In this document: positions 18,045 through 29,000 of the stretch, in pieces
How positions within the stretch are numbered: the stretch's first letter is position 1
How the letters are laid out: each line of letters starts with the position of its first letter
NCBI RefSeq assembly: GCF_017603965.1
Contig: NZ_CP071955.1
Location: 1,178,001-1,242,000 of the forward strand
Direction of reading: 5' to 3'
Origin: Xanthomonas fragariae
GTDB taxonomy: Bacteria > Pseudomonadota > Gammaproteobacteria > Xanthomonadales > Xanthomonadaceae
DNA length: 64,000 nucleotides
Program-made: the position numbers and the translations under genes
Notes under the pieces: model-generated
Told to the model about the DNA's origin: nothing
The model's input: only the letters and a program-made list of their open reading frames with translations
Database searches by the model: none

Positions 18045-20408
18045 ATGTCGTTGTACTTGCCTGCCTCTCCATCGCTGATGTCAACCACGCAGGTCATTCG
18101 CCGGCGCACTGCGCCGCTGCGCACGCCGCTCGCACACGCCTGTGCCTGCCTGTTGCTTGCCTCGATGGCTGCAACGGCATCTGCGCAGCAAGCGCCGACG
18201 ACTCAGGGCGAGGGCAGCCCGATCGCGCTGGATACCGTCACTGTCACCGCCGAACATCGCGAGCAAAACCTGCAGGACGTGCCGGTCTCGGTGGGTGTGG
18301 TGCAGGGCGCTGCGATGCGCAAATACACCGCTGGCGGCGACGACACACTGCTGGCCCTATCCGGTCGCGTGCCGGGCTTTTACGCCGAGACCACCACCGG
18401 GCGAATCTTCCCGCGCTTTTATATCCGTGGCCTGGGCAATATCGACTTCTATCTCGGTGCCTCGCAGCCGGTATCCATCATCCAGGACGATGTGGTGCTG
18501 GAACACGTGGTGCTCAAGTCCAACCCGGTTTACGACGTGGATCAGGTCGAAGTGTTGCGTGGCCCGCAGGGCACCTTGTTCGGCCGCAACACCACTGCGG
18601 GCATCGTCAAGTTCGACACCGTCAAGCCCAGCGACACCTACACCGGTCGCGTCGATGCCAGCTACGGCAACGACAACACGGTGTCGTTGGATGGTGGCTT
18701 CGGTGGCCCGATCAACGAGGTGCTGTCGTTGCGTGTGTCGGCTTTGTATCAGCATCGCGACGACTGGGTGGACAACACCTTCGCCGGCACCAGTGCCGAT
18801 GGCACGCAGACCCCGCGCAAAAATGCGATGGGCGGTTACAACGACCGTAATGCGCGCCTGCAGGTACTGTTGAAGCCCAACGATGCGTTCTCGCTGCTGG
18901 GCTCGGTGCATACGCGCGATTACGATGGCACCTCCACCTTGTTCCTGCGCAATGCGGTGACGCGCGGCAGCGACAAGGTCGACGTACCGCGCGACCGCGT
19001 GGCCTACGATGAGGCGCACGACAACCCGCAGGCGTATCAGACCGACGGCGGTTCGATCAAGGCGATCTACGACTTCGGCGGCGTGTCGCTGACCTCCATC
19101 ACCGCCTACGAAACCACCTCCGGCTACAGCCGTGGCGATACCGATGGCGGCGCGGCGGCCAATGCCCCGGTCAATGGTGTGCCGAATGGCTTTGGCCAGT
19201 CGATGGGCCAGATCCGCGACCTGGATCAGTACACGCAGGAACTGCGCCTGACCAGCGAAGGCGACGACGCACTGCAATGGCAGGTGGGCGCATTCTACTT
19301 CGATGGCCGCGACACCACCGATTTCTATCAGCGTGCGTATTTCCTGCAGACCGCCGGGCGCAATCCGAACAACTGGGTGCGCCTGCGCAATACCAATACT
19401 TCGTGGGCCGGCTTCGGCCAGCTCAGCTACAAGGCCACCGACGCGCTCACCTTGACCGCCGGCATCCGCCAGACCAAGGACACCAAGGAAACCCGTCTGC
19501 TCAAGACCGCCGACACCGCCGCTGGTGCGGTGACCTATCGCGGACGCCGCGACGTGCGCATGTCCGACACCCAGCCCAGTTGGGATCTCAGCGCGATGTA
19601 CGAAATCAATCCCGAGCTGAGCATGTATGCACGCCTGGCGCGTGGCTTTCGCGGCCCGACCATCCAGGGCCGCAGCGCGGTATTCAATTCGGATTTCACC
19701 ACCGCCAATTCGGAAACCATCCTGTCATGGGAGGCCGGTATCAAGAGCAGCCTGTTCGACAATCGCCTGCGCCTGAATGTCAGTGGCTTCACCTACACGG
19801 TCGATGACATCCAGCTCAACGGCAACGATTCGGATGGCAACGGCGTACTGTTCAATGCCGACAAGGCCAAGGCCTACGGCATGGAGGCCGATCTGGATTG
19901 GCGCCCTATCTCCAATCTGTCGCTGACCGCCGGCCTCAGCCTTTTGCACAGCCAAATCCATGACGATCGCGTCTATGCGCAGGCCTGCTCGCTCAATGGC
20001 GTGGTGGTGTGCACGGTCAACGACCCCACCATCCGCGTCGGTGCCAACACCTTTGCGCAGATTGACGGCAACCCACTGCCCAACGCACCCAAGTACAACC
20101 TCAATCTGGCGGTGCGTTATGACATCCCGCTGGGTAACGACGGTGCGTTCTTCGTTTCTACCGATTGGAACAAGCAGGGCGAAACCAGCTTCGTGCTGTA
20201 CGACTCCACCGAGTTCCGCGCAAACGGCAATTTCGAATGTGGCTTCAAACTCGGTTACACCGGCGGCTATGGTGCGTGGGAAGTGGCGGCATTCGCACGC
20301 AACATCACCAACCAGAAGAACGTCAAGGGTGTGATCGAAAACTACATGGCGGCGGTCTACAACGAACCGCGCGTTATCGGCGTGTCGGTCAACGTCAACT
20401 GGCAGTAA
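18045..20408 (+). CDS. TonB-dependent outer-membrane receptor
   Basis: Outer-membrane beta-barrel transporter energised by TonB. 787 aa. The start at 18045 follows AAGGA and gives a long signal sequence ending LLASMAATASAQQ. A TonB-box-like segment (DTVTVTAEHREQNLQDVPVSV) is followed by the plug domain (IRGLGNI, VDQVEVLRGPQGTLFGRNTTAGIV at about residues 145-185) and a 22-strand barrel ending VIGVSVNVNWQ. The LRGPQGTLFGRN motif is typical of the large xanthomonad TonB receptor family. No N-terminal sigma-regulator extension is seen. The substrate cannot be told; no transport or sigma-factor gene is adjacent. Confidence 0.93.
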   Translation: MSLYLPASPSLMSTTQVIRRRTAPLRTPLAHACACLLLASMAATASAQQAPTTQGEGSPIALDTVTVTAEHREQNLQDVPVSVGVVQGAAMRKYTAGGDDTLLALSGRVPGFYAETTTGRIFPRFYIRGLGNIDFYLGASQPVSIIQDDVVLEHVVLKSNPVYDVDQVEVLRGPQGTLFGRNTTAGIVKFDTVKPSDTYTGRVDASYGNDNTVSLDGGFGGPINEVLSLRVSALYQHRDDWVDNTFAGTSADGTQTPRKNAMGGYNDRNARLQVLLKPNDAFSLLGSVHTRDYDGTSTLFLRNAVTRGSDKVDVPRDRVAYDEAHDNPQAYQTDGGSIKAIYDFGGVSLTSITAYETTSGYSRGDTDGGAAANAPVNGVPNGFGQSMGQIRDLDQYTQELRLTSEGDDALQWQVGAFYFDGRDTTDFYQRAYFLQTAGRNPNNWVRLRNTNTSWAGFGQLSYKATDALTLTAGIRQTKDTKETRLLKTADTAAGAVTYRGRRDVRMSDTQPSWDLSAMYEINPELSMYARLARGFRGPTIQGRSAVFNSDFTTANSETILSWEAGIKSSLFDNRLRLNVSGFTYTVDDIQLNGNDSDGNGVLFNADKAKAYGMEADLDWRPISNLSLTAGLSLLHSQIHDDRVYAQACSLNGVVVCTVNDPTIRVGANTFAQIDGNPLPNAPKYNLNLAVRYDIPLGNDGAFFVSTDWNKQGETSFVLYDSTEFRANGNFECGFKLGYTGGYGAWEVAAFARNITNQKNVKGVIENYMAAVYNEPRVIGVSVNVNWQ

Positions 20409-20659
20409 GCGGCTGCATTACTGCAGCATGTGCGTCGTAGCGATGGTCGCATGGTCGGTCTGAGCCAGGTGCGTGGTTGTGGCAGTTGCCGCCTTGGGCC
20501 GATCGCGCAGGCGCTTCTGCTCGACACAATTCATCGCAGCGTAGCTGGGGCAGGCGATCAGCAGCGGTGCGTCGGTCATGCGGCGGTGATCGCACAACAT
20601 CCGCGCGATAACGCGACTTGGCATTGCTGTGACGATATTCGAGTGCTGCGCTTACGACG

Positions 20660-21200
20660 CTAGATGATGGCGTCGCAGTTTCGCTTCGAACACCACATCG
20701 CCGTCTTCGTTGCATGCCTGCAGTGTGCCGCAGTGCGCCTTGACGAAGTGGTCCGTCCTCGGTGTGTCGGTCGGCAACGCGGCGCAGCCGATACAAGCGC
20801 AGGCGCTCGCCGTCGATGCGATACAGCGCACCCACCTGCGCATCCAGCGTGTCGCACAGTGCGCACATCGCGGCATCGGCCAGATCTTCAGGGATTTGAT
20901 CGCCACGCAGACTGCTATCTATGGCGTTTTCCGTCTGCTGCATCCACAGCGCAGACTCTGCTTGGCGACGCGCGCTGACCGCCTGCGTCACCGCTAGCGC
21001 CACTGCCAGAAACCACACGTCGCTAATACTGCGATTAACCGATTAGAAACTCGAATTGGTGCTCGGCGGCGCAAGATGAAATCCAATCGCCAGCAGTACG
21101 CAAGACAGCGCGCCCACCACCATCTGTCCTTGCGGACGGTTTTGAAAGACCGTCACGCCCACCGCCACGAACTAGGTCAACCACACCGCATAGCGGCGTC
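20660..21200 (-). pseudogene. Remnant of a membrane GAF-domain sensor kinase
   Basis: On the minus strand one frame reads a membrane segment (VVGALSCVLLAIGFHLAPPST), a stop, then WFLAVALAVTQAVSARRQAESALWMQQTENAIDSSLRGDQ and a GAF-like stretch (MCALCDTLDAQVGALYRIDGERLRLYRL) before breaking off. This is the layout of the N-terminal part of a hybrid kinase (membrane anchor, linker, GAF). No kinase core is present, and at least two stops interrupt it. A different frame near 20660-20760 ends in DGDVVFEAKLRRHHLAS and could be a second remnant. Confidence 0.55.
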
Positions 21201-21299
21201 GAGTGACCAATTCCATCCCCAGGGGGCCCCTGCGATGACCCGGATTCAGCAGTCGCGTGCGGTCGAGATGTTCTGCATAAGGTGCGCAGGCCGAACTTA

Positions 21300-21443
21300 G
21301 AGCGGCTAACAAAACGTAGCGAGCAGTCGCCAGGTGTGAGTGCGGACGGCCCGGAGGAACCGCAGTGTACGAGTGGTACATGCCGGTTCCGAGCACCGGC
21401 CGCGCCCGCCTGGCGGTGAGCGTGGTAGTTTTGTTAGCCTCTC
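21300..21443 (-). repeat. MITE copy 4 (reverse), 144 bp
   Basis: Starts GAGCGGCTAAC and ends GTTAGCCTCTC; flanked by TTA on both sides. Same family as copies 1-3. Confidence 0.88.
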
Positions 21444-21584
21444 TTAGAGGGAAGTCATGGTAGCCGATAAGATTCACGCAAAAATCGCCTGGATTTTGAC
21501 GCTTTTCCGGCCGGGTTGGCTTCCACGTTGCCTTCACGCACTCTTCACTATGGTCGCGCGCTTTCAAGGGGGAAACATCGCGCG

Positions 21585-22748
21585 ATGGATGCGGAAACTG
21601 CCGTCGACAGTGCAGGGCCGTTTTCTTACGACAGCCGGCAGTGTCAGTTGTTGGTGCAGAGCGTGGCCGATTACGCGGTCTGTCTGCTCGATACGGGCGG
21701 TTATGTGCGTGGCTGGAACCCGGGCAGCGAACGCATCAAGGGTTACAGCGCAGGCGAAGTGTTAGACGTGCATTTTTCGCGCTTTTATCTTCCCGAGGAT
21801 GTGCAACGCGACGAGCCGACCCACAACCTGGAAATCGCCGCACGCGAAGGGCGCTTTGCTGCCGAAGGCTGGCGCGTGTGTAAGGACGGCAGCCGTTTCT
21901 GGGCCAGTGTGGTGATCGAGCCGGTGCTGGAACTCGGTGTGCTGGTCGGCTTTGCCACGGTCACCCGCGACGTGACCGAGCGGCATGAAGCGCAGCGTCT
22001 GCTGCAACAGGCGCAGCATGCGTTGCTGGGTTCGCAGAAAGTTGAAGCGCTAGGCAAGTTGACGCTGGGTGTAGCGCACGATTTCAACAACCTGTTGACG
22101 GTGATGTTAACCAGCCTGGATCTGATCGCGCTGCGCAGCGGCGACGATGCGCGAATCCGCATGTTGATAAACGCGGCGCAAACTGCGGTGGATCGCGGCA
22201 CCTTGCTGACGCGTCAACTTCTGGCCTTTGCGCGCGGGCAGCGGCTGGTCCCAGAGCGTCATGCCGCTAATGATGTGTTGGCAGGTTCGCTGGAATTGCT
22301 GCGGCGCGCGTGCCCGGCCGGCGTCGGCCTGTCGTTGGAATTGGCCGAAGCATTGCCGGACGTGTGCATAGACCCCGGTCAGCTGGAAGCGGCATTGCTC
22401 AATTTGATTTTCAACAGCTGCGATGCAATGCCTACGGGCGGTGCCATCGTCGTGGCGACCGACGCAACGCTGCGCGTTGCGCTGTCTGATCCGCATGGCC
22501 CGCAGCGCCGCTACGTCGGTATTGCAGTGCGCGACAACGGCCTTGGTATGTCCGCGCCTGTGGCGCAACGCGCCAGCGAACCGTTTTTCACCACCAAAGA
22601 TGTGGGCAAGAGCTCCGGCCTGGGATTGAGCCAGGTGTTCGGCTTTGCGTCCCAGTCCGGCGGTTTTGTCGAGCTTGAGACCGCACCCGGACGCGGCACC
22701 ACCGTTATCCTGTATCTTTCGGCCATCGAGGAGGGCGAGCATGGCTGA
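21585..22748 (+). CDS. PAS-domain sensor histidine kinase (soluble)
   Basis: Cytosolic sensor kinase of a two-component system, 387 aa, with no membrane segment. A PAS domain occupies about residues 10-135 (DYAVCLLDTGGYVRGWNPGSERIKGY, then the PAC end TVTRDVTERHEAQ). The phospho-acceptor motif GVAHDFNNLL is at about residue 164, followed by an HATPase with LINAAQ, the N-box LLNLIFNSCDAM, G1 VRDNGLGM, and G2 KSSGLGLSQVFGF. The ATG at 21585 (MDAETAVDS) is preceded by AAGGGGGAAAC; earlier start codons in frame are TTG without a site. It overlaps the response-regulator gene by 8 nt, so the two form a pair. The signal is unknown; PAS domains of this type can bind heme, flavin or small ligands. Confidence 0.9.
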   Translation: MDAETAVDSAGPFSYDSRQCQLLVQSVADYAVCLLDTGGYVRGWNPGSERIKGYSAGEVLDVHFSRFYLPEDVQRDEPTHNLEIAAREGRFAAEGWRVCKDGSRFWASVVIEPVLELGVLVGFATVTRDVTERHEAQRLLQQAQHALLGSQKVEALGKLTLGVAHDFNNLLTVMLTSLDLIALRSGDDARIRMLINAAQTAVDRGTLLTRQLLAFARGQRLVPERHAANDVLAGSLELLRRACPAGVGLSLELAEALPDVCIDPGQLEAALLNLIFNSCDAMPTGGAIVVATDATLRVALSDPHGPQRRYVGIAVRDNGLGMSAPVAQRASEPFFTTKDVGKSSGLGLSQVFGFASQSGGFVELETAPGRGTTVILYLSAIEEGEHG

Positions 22749-23109
22749 AACCCTGCGCTTGCTGATGGTTGAAGATCAAGAAGAACTGCGCGAATTGATC
22801 GGCGAGGCGCTGCGCGATGCAGGCATCACCGTCGATACCGCCGAAGATGGCCACAGCGCGCTGCGTATGCTGCGCGAGAACGGCCCGTACGATGTGGTGT
22901 TCAGCGACATCCGCATGCCCAACGGCATGTCGGGCATCGAATTGAGCGAGCAGGTGGCGCAGCTGCTGCCGCAGGCACGCGTCATTCTGGCATCCGGATT
23001 TGCGAAGACGGAGCTGCCGCCGCTACCGGCACAGGTCGATTTTCTGCCCAAGCCCTATCGCTTGCGTCAGCTTATCGACATGCTGAAAGGCGCTGCCGCC
23101 AACGCGTAA
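22741..23109 (+). CDS. Single-domain response regulator (receiver only)
   Basis: 122-aa CheY-like receiver. Acidic pair in MVEDQEE (residues 9-11), phospho-acceptor Asp in VVFSDIRMP (about residue 57), Ser/Thr switch in VILASGFAK, and Lys in FLPKPYRLRQL. No output domain. The ATG at 22741 lies within the end of the upstream kinase gene, supporting joint translation. It probably receives phosphate from that kinase and acts by protein-protein contact or a phosphorelay. Confidence 0.92.
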   Translation: MAETLRLLMVEDQEELRELIGEALRDAGITVDTAEDGHSALRMLRENGPYDVVFSDIRMPNGMSGIELSEQVAQLLPQARVILASGFAKTELPPLPAQVDFLPKPYRLRQLIDMLKGAAANA

Positions 23110-23212
23110 ACGTTGCTTCGCGTTTTCAGGCGGTGCGTGCGCGTTCGATGCCGCTTGCCTGCATTCGCTCACAGCGCAGCGCTTTGGGCATGAAAACGGT
23201 TTGCCGGTCTAA

Positions 23213-24078
23213 GAGCGTCTAACAAAACCCCTTGAATCTTGTCTCGCCGGTGGCAAAATTGCGGACATGACACGTCGCAAAGAGATCCCCATTGCGCTGT
23301 GGAAGCGCATCGAGCCGCTGATTCCCCAAGTGAAGCGTTCGCCCAAAGGTGGACGGCCGCGCATCAGTGATCAGCAAGCCCTCAACGGCATCGTCTATGT
23401 CTTGCGCACGGGCATGCCATGGGAAGACCTGCCTGTGGAACTGGGCTATGGCAGCGGCATGACCTGCTGGCGCCGGTTGCGTGATTGGCAAGCCGCCGGT
23501 GTGTGGCATCGTCTGCACCATGTGTTGCTGACCGAACTGCGTCGCGCCCAGAGGCTGGATCTGAGCCGAGCCAGTCTGGACGCCGCCAGTGTGGCCTCCC
23601 CCCGGGGGGCGCCTACACCGGGCCAAACCCGACCGATCGCGGCAAACTCGGCAGCAAACGGCATCTGATCGTGGACCGCAACGGCGTGCCCTTGGCAGTG
23701 TGCGTCACCGGCGCCAATCGGCACGACTCGGTCGTGTTCGAGGAGTTGATCGACGCCTTGCCGCCAATTGGTGGCAAACCAGGGCGCCCGCGACGTTGGC
23801 CAGACAAATTGCACGCCGACAAGGCTTACGACATCGACCGCTGTCGCGCCTTCCTCAAGCAGCGCGGCATCATTGCGCGGATCGCACGCAAGGGGATCGC
23901 GCGCAACGACCGGTTGGGCCGTCATCGCTGGGTCGTCGAGCGCACGCATGCCTGGTTCGCAGGCCTGGGCAAACTGCGCATCCGCTTTGAACGCCGCATC
24001 GATCTCCACTTGGCGTTGCTCTCGCTTGCATGCTCCATCATCTGCTTACGGCTTCTTCCTGGGTTTTGTTAGCCGCTC
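23213..24078 (+). mobile_element. IS5-family element (IS427-like group), copy 1, 866 bp
   Basis: Inverted repeats GAGCGTCTAACAAAACCC (left) and GGGTTTTGTTAGCCGCTC (right), one mismatch, flanked by TAA on both sides. It carries a DDE transposase in two overlapping frames. Its terminal repeats are those of the 142-bp MITEs. It is almost identical to the copy at 40522-41387. It borders the truncated arabinofuranosidase gene. Confidence 0.93.
23267..24072 (+). CDS. IS5-family transposase, orfA/orfB joined by -1 frameshift
   Basis: orfA (23267-23668) begins MTRRKEIPIALWKRIEPLIP and contains the first catalytic Asp (SLDAASV). The rest (GAYTGPNPTDRGKLGSK, second Asp in TGANRHDS, and Glu in RWVVERTHAWF) is in the -1 frame ending at 24072. 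The frames overlap at CCTCCCCCCGGGGGGCGCC (about 23598-23616), a plausible slippage site. This organisation is standard for the IS427 group, so it is likely functional rather than broken. Confidence 0.9.
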
Positions 24079-24640
24079 TAAATGTGTTGTGTGCGGTGAT
24101 CGCCGGTGCCGTCAGGATCTTCCATCGATACCGTGTGGGGCGGACCTTCTACTTGCACGCTGACGTTCGTCGCCGCGTTCGCATCCAGGTTGGTCAAGGC
24201 GACATAAACGTGTCCGTCCTTGGCCTTGACGGTCGAGCGGTGCACGACGGTCACATGCACATCGCCGTAGCGATACTCGGGCAATTGCAATTGCAGGTGG
24301 TTGGCGTCCTGGTGGGGCTTGTATAGCGCGAACACGTGCCACGTGGGCGTCAGTACCATCTTGTCGCCATCGGTGAGGGTCACCGCCTGCGGCATGTTGA
24401 CCATCTGCGCGATGTTGGCCATGCGCATGCGCTCGGCATGCGCTCGGCATGCGCACGGAAGATGTCGATATTCAAAGAGGCCGCCAACGCATTGCGCAGG
24501 TTGTTCCGCTGATGCAGAAAGCCCGGGTTTGAACCCGGCAAGCCGCCGTACCAGGCGCGTTGGATTCACTCGCGAAGTGCAACGCAGTGTCGTCGCGCCA
24601 CAGCCCACTTCCCGGACGGGTTGGTGGTCAGCGGCACGTA
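24079..24640 (-). pseudogene. Alpha-N-arabinofuranosidase (GH51) C-terminal fragment
   Basis: On the minus strand, pieces of the C-terminal third of a GH51 arabinofuranosidase are readable: WYGGLPGSNPGFLHQRNNLRNALAASLNI, then in another frame MRMANIAQMVNMPQAVTLTDGDKMVLTPTWHVFALYKPHQDA, ending VALTNLDANAATNVSVQVEG just before the IS. An 11-bp direct duplication (GCGCTCGGCAT twice at 24429-24450) causes the frameshift. The final 40-60 residues are lost at the IS edge and the catalytic domain is missing. The intact enzyme would release arabinose from plant cell-wall arabinan. Confidence 0.85.
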
Positions 24641-24826
24641 GCATTTGCCGCGCTGCTTGCCTTGGCGCCAGCCAGGTCGGCGCCATGCAGCACCGGCTCC
24701 GCACCGTTGACCACCTACCCATCTCATCCCAAAGTGCACAACACGCTCTAGGGTCAGCCCTCGCGGAGCAGGTACAGTGCACCGTGCGGGGCAGGCGCTG
24801 CCGCGCAGCCGGCGATTGGGACAAGG

Positions 24827-25900
24827 ATGAAGATGCAGAACGTGTTGTTGTCGTTGTTCGCTGGGTTAGTCCTGCTGATCGGCGCGGATGCAGCGGGGGT
24901 GAACCAGATCGAGACCCCGCGCATGCGCCGGTTCGGACCGGCTGAAGGTTTGCCCTCCGGCAAACTGGAGTTGGTGCAGCAGTCGTTCGACCCATCGCAG
25001 CTTGCTCAGGAGCTGGCCGATTTCATGCATCCCATCGCCGAAGCGCGCGGCTTGCGTTTCCACTACCGCAATCAACTGCTTGCCCATCTGGTGGTGCTGG
25101 GCGATGCCACGCGGGTGCGCCAGATCTTGATCAATCTGCTCGGCAACGCGATCAAATTTGCCGAACGCGGCGAGGTCGCGCTCTTGATCAGTCAGCATGG
25201 CGGCAACCTCCGCTTCAAGGTGCGCGATTCGGGGCCCGGCATCCGGCATCGGGCCGGAGCAGCACAAACGCTTGTTTCAGCGCTTCGAACAGGGCGAAGG
25301 CGCGCGCACCAGTTCGCGCTACCGCGGCAGCGGTTTGGCGCTGGCGATCTGCCAGGAGCTCACCGTGGCGATGAAGGGCAAGATTCGCATGCGTAGCCGG
25401 CTTGGCATGGGTACTCGGTTCACCGTGGACCTGCCGTTGCCGCTCGACCGCTCCGGCGTGCGCATCGCCAGTGGGCAGGTACAGACGGTGGCGGGCGAGT
25501 CGCTTCGCATTTTGTTGGTGGAAGACGACCCCACCGTGGCCGAAGTGATCTGCGGCCTGCTGATCGGCCGTGGCCATCGCGTGGTGCAGGCCGCGCATGG
25601 GTTGGCGGCGTTGTCGGAAGCCGTAGATGGCGGTTTCGACGTGGCGCTGCTGGATCTGGATCTACCGGGCCTGGACGGGTTCGCACTGGCATCGCAGCTG
25701 CGCCAGCTTGGCCACGGGTGGCAATTACCGCACGTACCGATCGCAGCGCCAAGACGCAAGCGCAGGCCGCAGGCTTCGATGGATTCCTGCGCAAGCCGGT
25801 GACGGCTGATTTGCTTGTACAGGCGATCGCGGCCGCGCGGGTACGCGCTGACACCCAGCCGATACCCTTGCATGGGCGAGGGCGCTGGTTGATGGTCGAC
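24827..25900 (+). pseudogene. Decayed hybrid sensor kinase, paralogue of the next gene
   Basis: Starts with a signal-like sequence (MKMQNVLLSLFAGLVLL) and the first propeller motif (MRRFGPAEGLPSG), then jumps by an internal deletion into the region after the phospho-acceptor His (ELVQQSFDPSQLAQELADFM). The HATPase N-box [15 protein letters not shown] and G1 region RDSGPGI follow, a frameshift near 25245, GLALAICQEL, then a receiver (ILLVEDDPTVAEV, VALLDLDLPG), and another frameshift near 25715 before GFDGFLRKPVTADLL. It is closely similar to the C-terminal part of the 26056-29667 protein. Propeller and His box are gone, so it is not functional. Confidence 0.85.
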
Positions 25901-26055
25901 CATCTTCGACCAACGCTGGCGCCGCGCCTTGAAGTAACGGAAGTAACGCGCGCACGCGATGGCTGTCCAATGCGCTCGATCGCCAAGATCGCAGCCGCAC
26001 GTGTTGCCAGCACCGGGCGCGGTCCGCACTATGCGTCCAAAGGAAACAAGAACGC

Positions 26056-29000
26056 ATGCTGCAACCCAAATGCCTCGCCTCACGCGTGCTGGCGACTACT
26101 GTAATCGCGCGTTGCACATTGCTGGTCCTAGTCATGCTGTGCGGTTGGCCAACGCTGGTGCTGGGCGGTGTGCCGGTGTTGCCGCAGCCGCGCCAGTTGA
26201 CGGTGGCCGATGGGCTGCCGTCCAACATGGTGTACGGGTTCGATGAGGACGAAAACGGCTATCTGTGGTTGGCCAGCAGCGATGGGCTGGCCCGCTACGA
26301 CGGCCGCAATTACCGCATCTGGCGCATCGAAGAGGGACTACGCGACAACCAGGTCTGGGCTGTCCATGTCGACAAGCGTAACCGCGTCTGGATCGGGACC
26401 GGCATGGCTGGTCTGGCCATGCTGGATACCGCGCGTCGCACCTTCACGTTTTACGATGGCGCCCGTTATCCGCAGCTGCGTGGCGCTGCGATTTGGAACA
26501 TCACATCCACCGAAGATGGCAGCATCTGGTTCGGTACCGAAATCAACGGGCTGTATCGGTTGCGACCGGATGGATCTTTGGATCATTTCACCCACCGTGC
26601 CGACGATCCGCACAGCCTGCCCAACGATGCCATCTACCGACTCGACGTCGACACAGAAGGCAACGTGTGGGTCGGCACTGCCGATGGCGCCGCACATTGG
26701 ACCGGCAAGGATTTCGAACGGCAGGTCTTTCCGGACGGTACTGCGCAAATCATTACCCGGCTCACTGCAGATCACGATGGCAGTGTGTGGATCGGCACCA
26801 GCGACGACAAGCTGTTCCGGCGTGATTCCAATGGTGGCCTGAGTCCGCATTCGTGGAACACGCCTGCGCAATACCCTGTCCTTGGCGTGCTGTTACGCGA
26901 CCACGATGGCAGTTATTGGCTCGATACATTGGCCGGGCTGGGCCATGCGATTGGCAAGGACGTGCAGAACGTGCCGTTGTACAGTCTCTCGGCGCATGGT
27001 CGGATCCGCCCCAACTGGGAGTCCGCCTATCAGGACCGCGAAGGTGGTGTGTGGTTTGCCAGCCCCAACGGAGGACTCTGGCATTTGCCGTCGAACTGGC
27101 GCCGTTTTACGGTCGTGTTCAACCTCATCGACGATGGTGGCCAGGGCGGAAATCTGGCGACGCAAGCTGCGGCCAAGTCACGCGATGGCCGGTTGTGGCT
27201 GGTGGGCACATCCGGCGTGCTCGAGCGTGTCGATCCGGGCATCGGCAAGATCGAGCGAGTGCTATCGACCCTTGGCACGGCGAGTTGGGCCAACAGCGTG
27301 CTTGAAGATCGCAAGGGCAGGGTCTGGGTTGGTCAATACGCCGAACTGCTGCGCTTCGATCCGGCTAACGGCCAATTGCTAAGCTGGAACGACGGTGCCA
27401 GCCGGTCGAGCTCCGCTCATCAGGATGCTGCGTTGGATGCCTCGCAAGACAGCTTGCAGCAGACCGGCGACGGACACATATGGATCAACACCGCAGTAGG
27501 GTTGCAGGAGCGCGACGAGGAGGGGCATGTGATACGGACCGTGCTGCGTGGCAGTCACGGACTGGATCGCGACCAGGTCGTGCACGAACTGCAGACCGGC
27601 CCGGAAGGAAACCTGTGGCTGGCGACCAATCGTGGGGTGCTGCAGTGGAATGCGGACAGCACGCGCTTCGAACCGATTCCCGGCGCACCCAACGAGCAAA
27701 TTTTCACTCTTCGCTTCAGCGACAGCCAGGTCGCCTGGTTCGCCGGCCTGGGGGAGCTGCATCGCTATCTATGGAAAAACGGCGTGCTGCAGCATTTGGA
27801 CACTGTTGGTGCCGAGCAGGAATTCCCGGCATTGGCGCCGAACGGTTTGGTGATCGATCGAGATGGCGTTGCGTGGTTGTCGAGCATGCGCGGACTAATT
27901 CGGGTGGATCCTGCGACCCGTGGCGTGCGTGTGTATGGAGTGCACGACGGCTTACCTGATCCGCAGTTCGTGCCGCGGTCTTTGGTGCAGTCGGCTAAAG
28001 GTTTGATCGTCGGAGCAACGCCGGACGGCCTGGTGATTTTCGATCCGGCCGAACTCAAACCCAACGACCGCCGTTTACCGCTGGTGATCGAACGGGTGGG
28101 ACTGCGCCGCGGCGAGCGTGGGCTGGATCTCAGCCATGTCGAGCCGCTGGTGGTTGAGGATGGCGATCGCGATTTACATTTCGTTGCGCGCCTGCTCAGC
28201 TTTGCCGACTCCGAATCCAACGGTTACCGCTTCCGCCTCAGCGGTTACGACCCGGACTGGATCGACGTCGGGCCCAGTGGCGAGCGGCTTTTCTCGCGTC
28301 TGCCAGCAGGTCGTTACACGTTGGAAGTGCAGGGCCGTACCGGCGACGGCATCTGGTCGGCGACCCAGACGGTGCGCTTTCAGGTGCTGCCGCCCTGGTG
28401 GCTGGCGCCATGGGGCCTGGTCTTGTTGGGCCTGCTTGCGCTATGCGTCATCGCCGCGGCGGTGTTGTTGTATCGCCGCCGCCTGCGTCGTTTGAATGCC
28501 TGGCAATTGGCCGTGCACAAACAGGAACTGGCCGAGCAAGCCTCGCTCGCCAAAACACGTTTCCTGGCCACGCTCGGACACGAAGTGCGAACGCCGATGA
28601 CCGGGGTGTTGGGCATGAGCGAGTTGCTGCTCAAGACCTCGCTGGACAATAAGCAGCGCAGCTATACCGAATCGATCCGCCGCGCTGGCGCGCATCTGCT
28701 GCGGCTGGTCAACGATGCGCTGGACCTGGCGCGGATCGAATCCGGGCGCCTGGAACTGGACCTGGAGCCATTTTCGGTACGCCAACTCGTGGCCGAAGTC
28801 GAAGCGTTGATGGCACCGCTGGCGCGAGAGCGCGGCCTGCGTTTCAGCCTTGAAGTGGGCCTGCTCGGCGACATCACCGCCAGCGGCGATTCCACCCGCA
28901 TTCGGCAGATTTTGCTCAATCTGCTCAGCAACGCGATCAAATTCACCGAGCGCGGTGTGGTCGGTTTGAAGTTGACCACGCTCGGTTCCTATCAGGGCTT

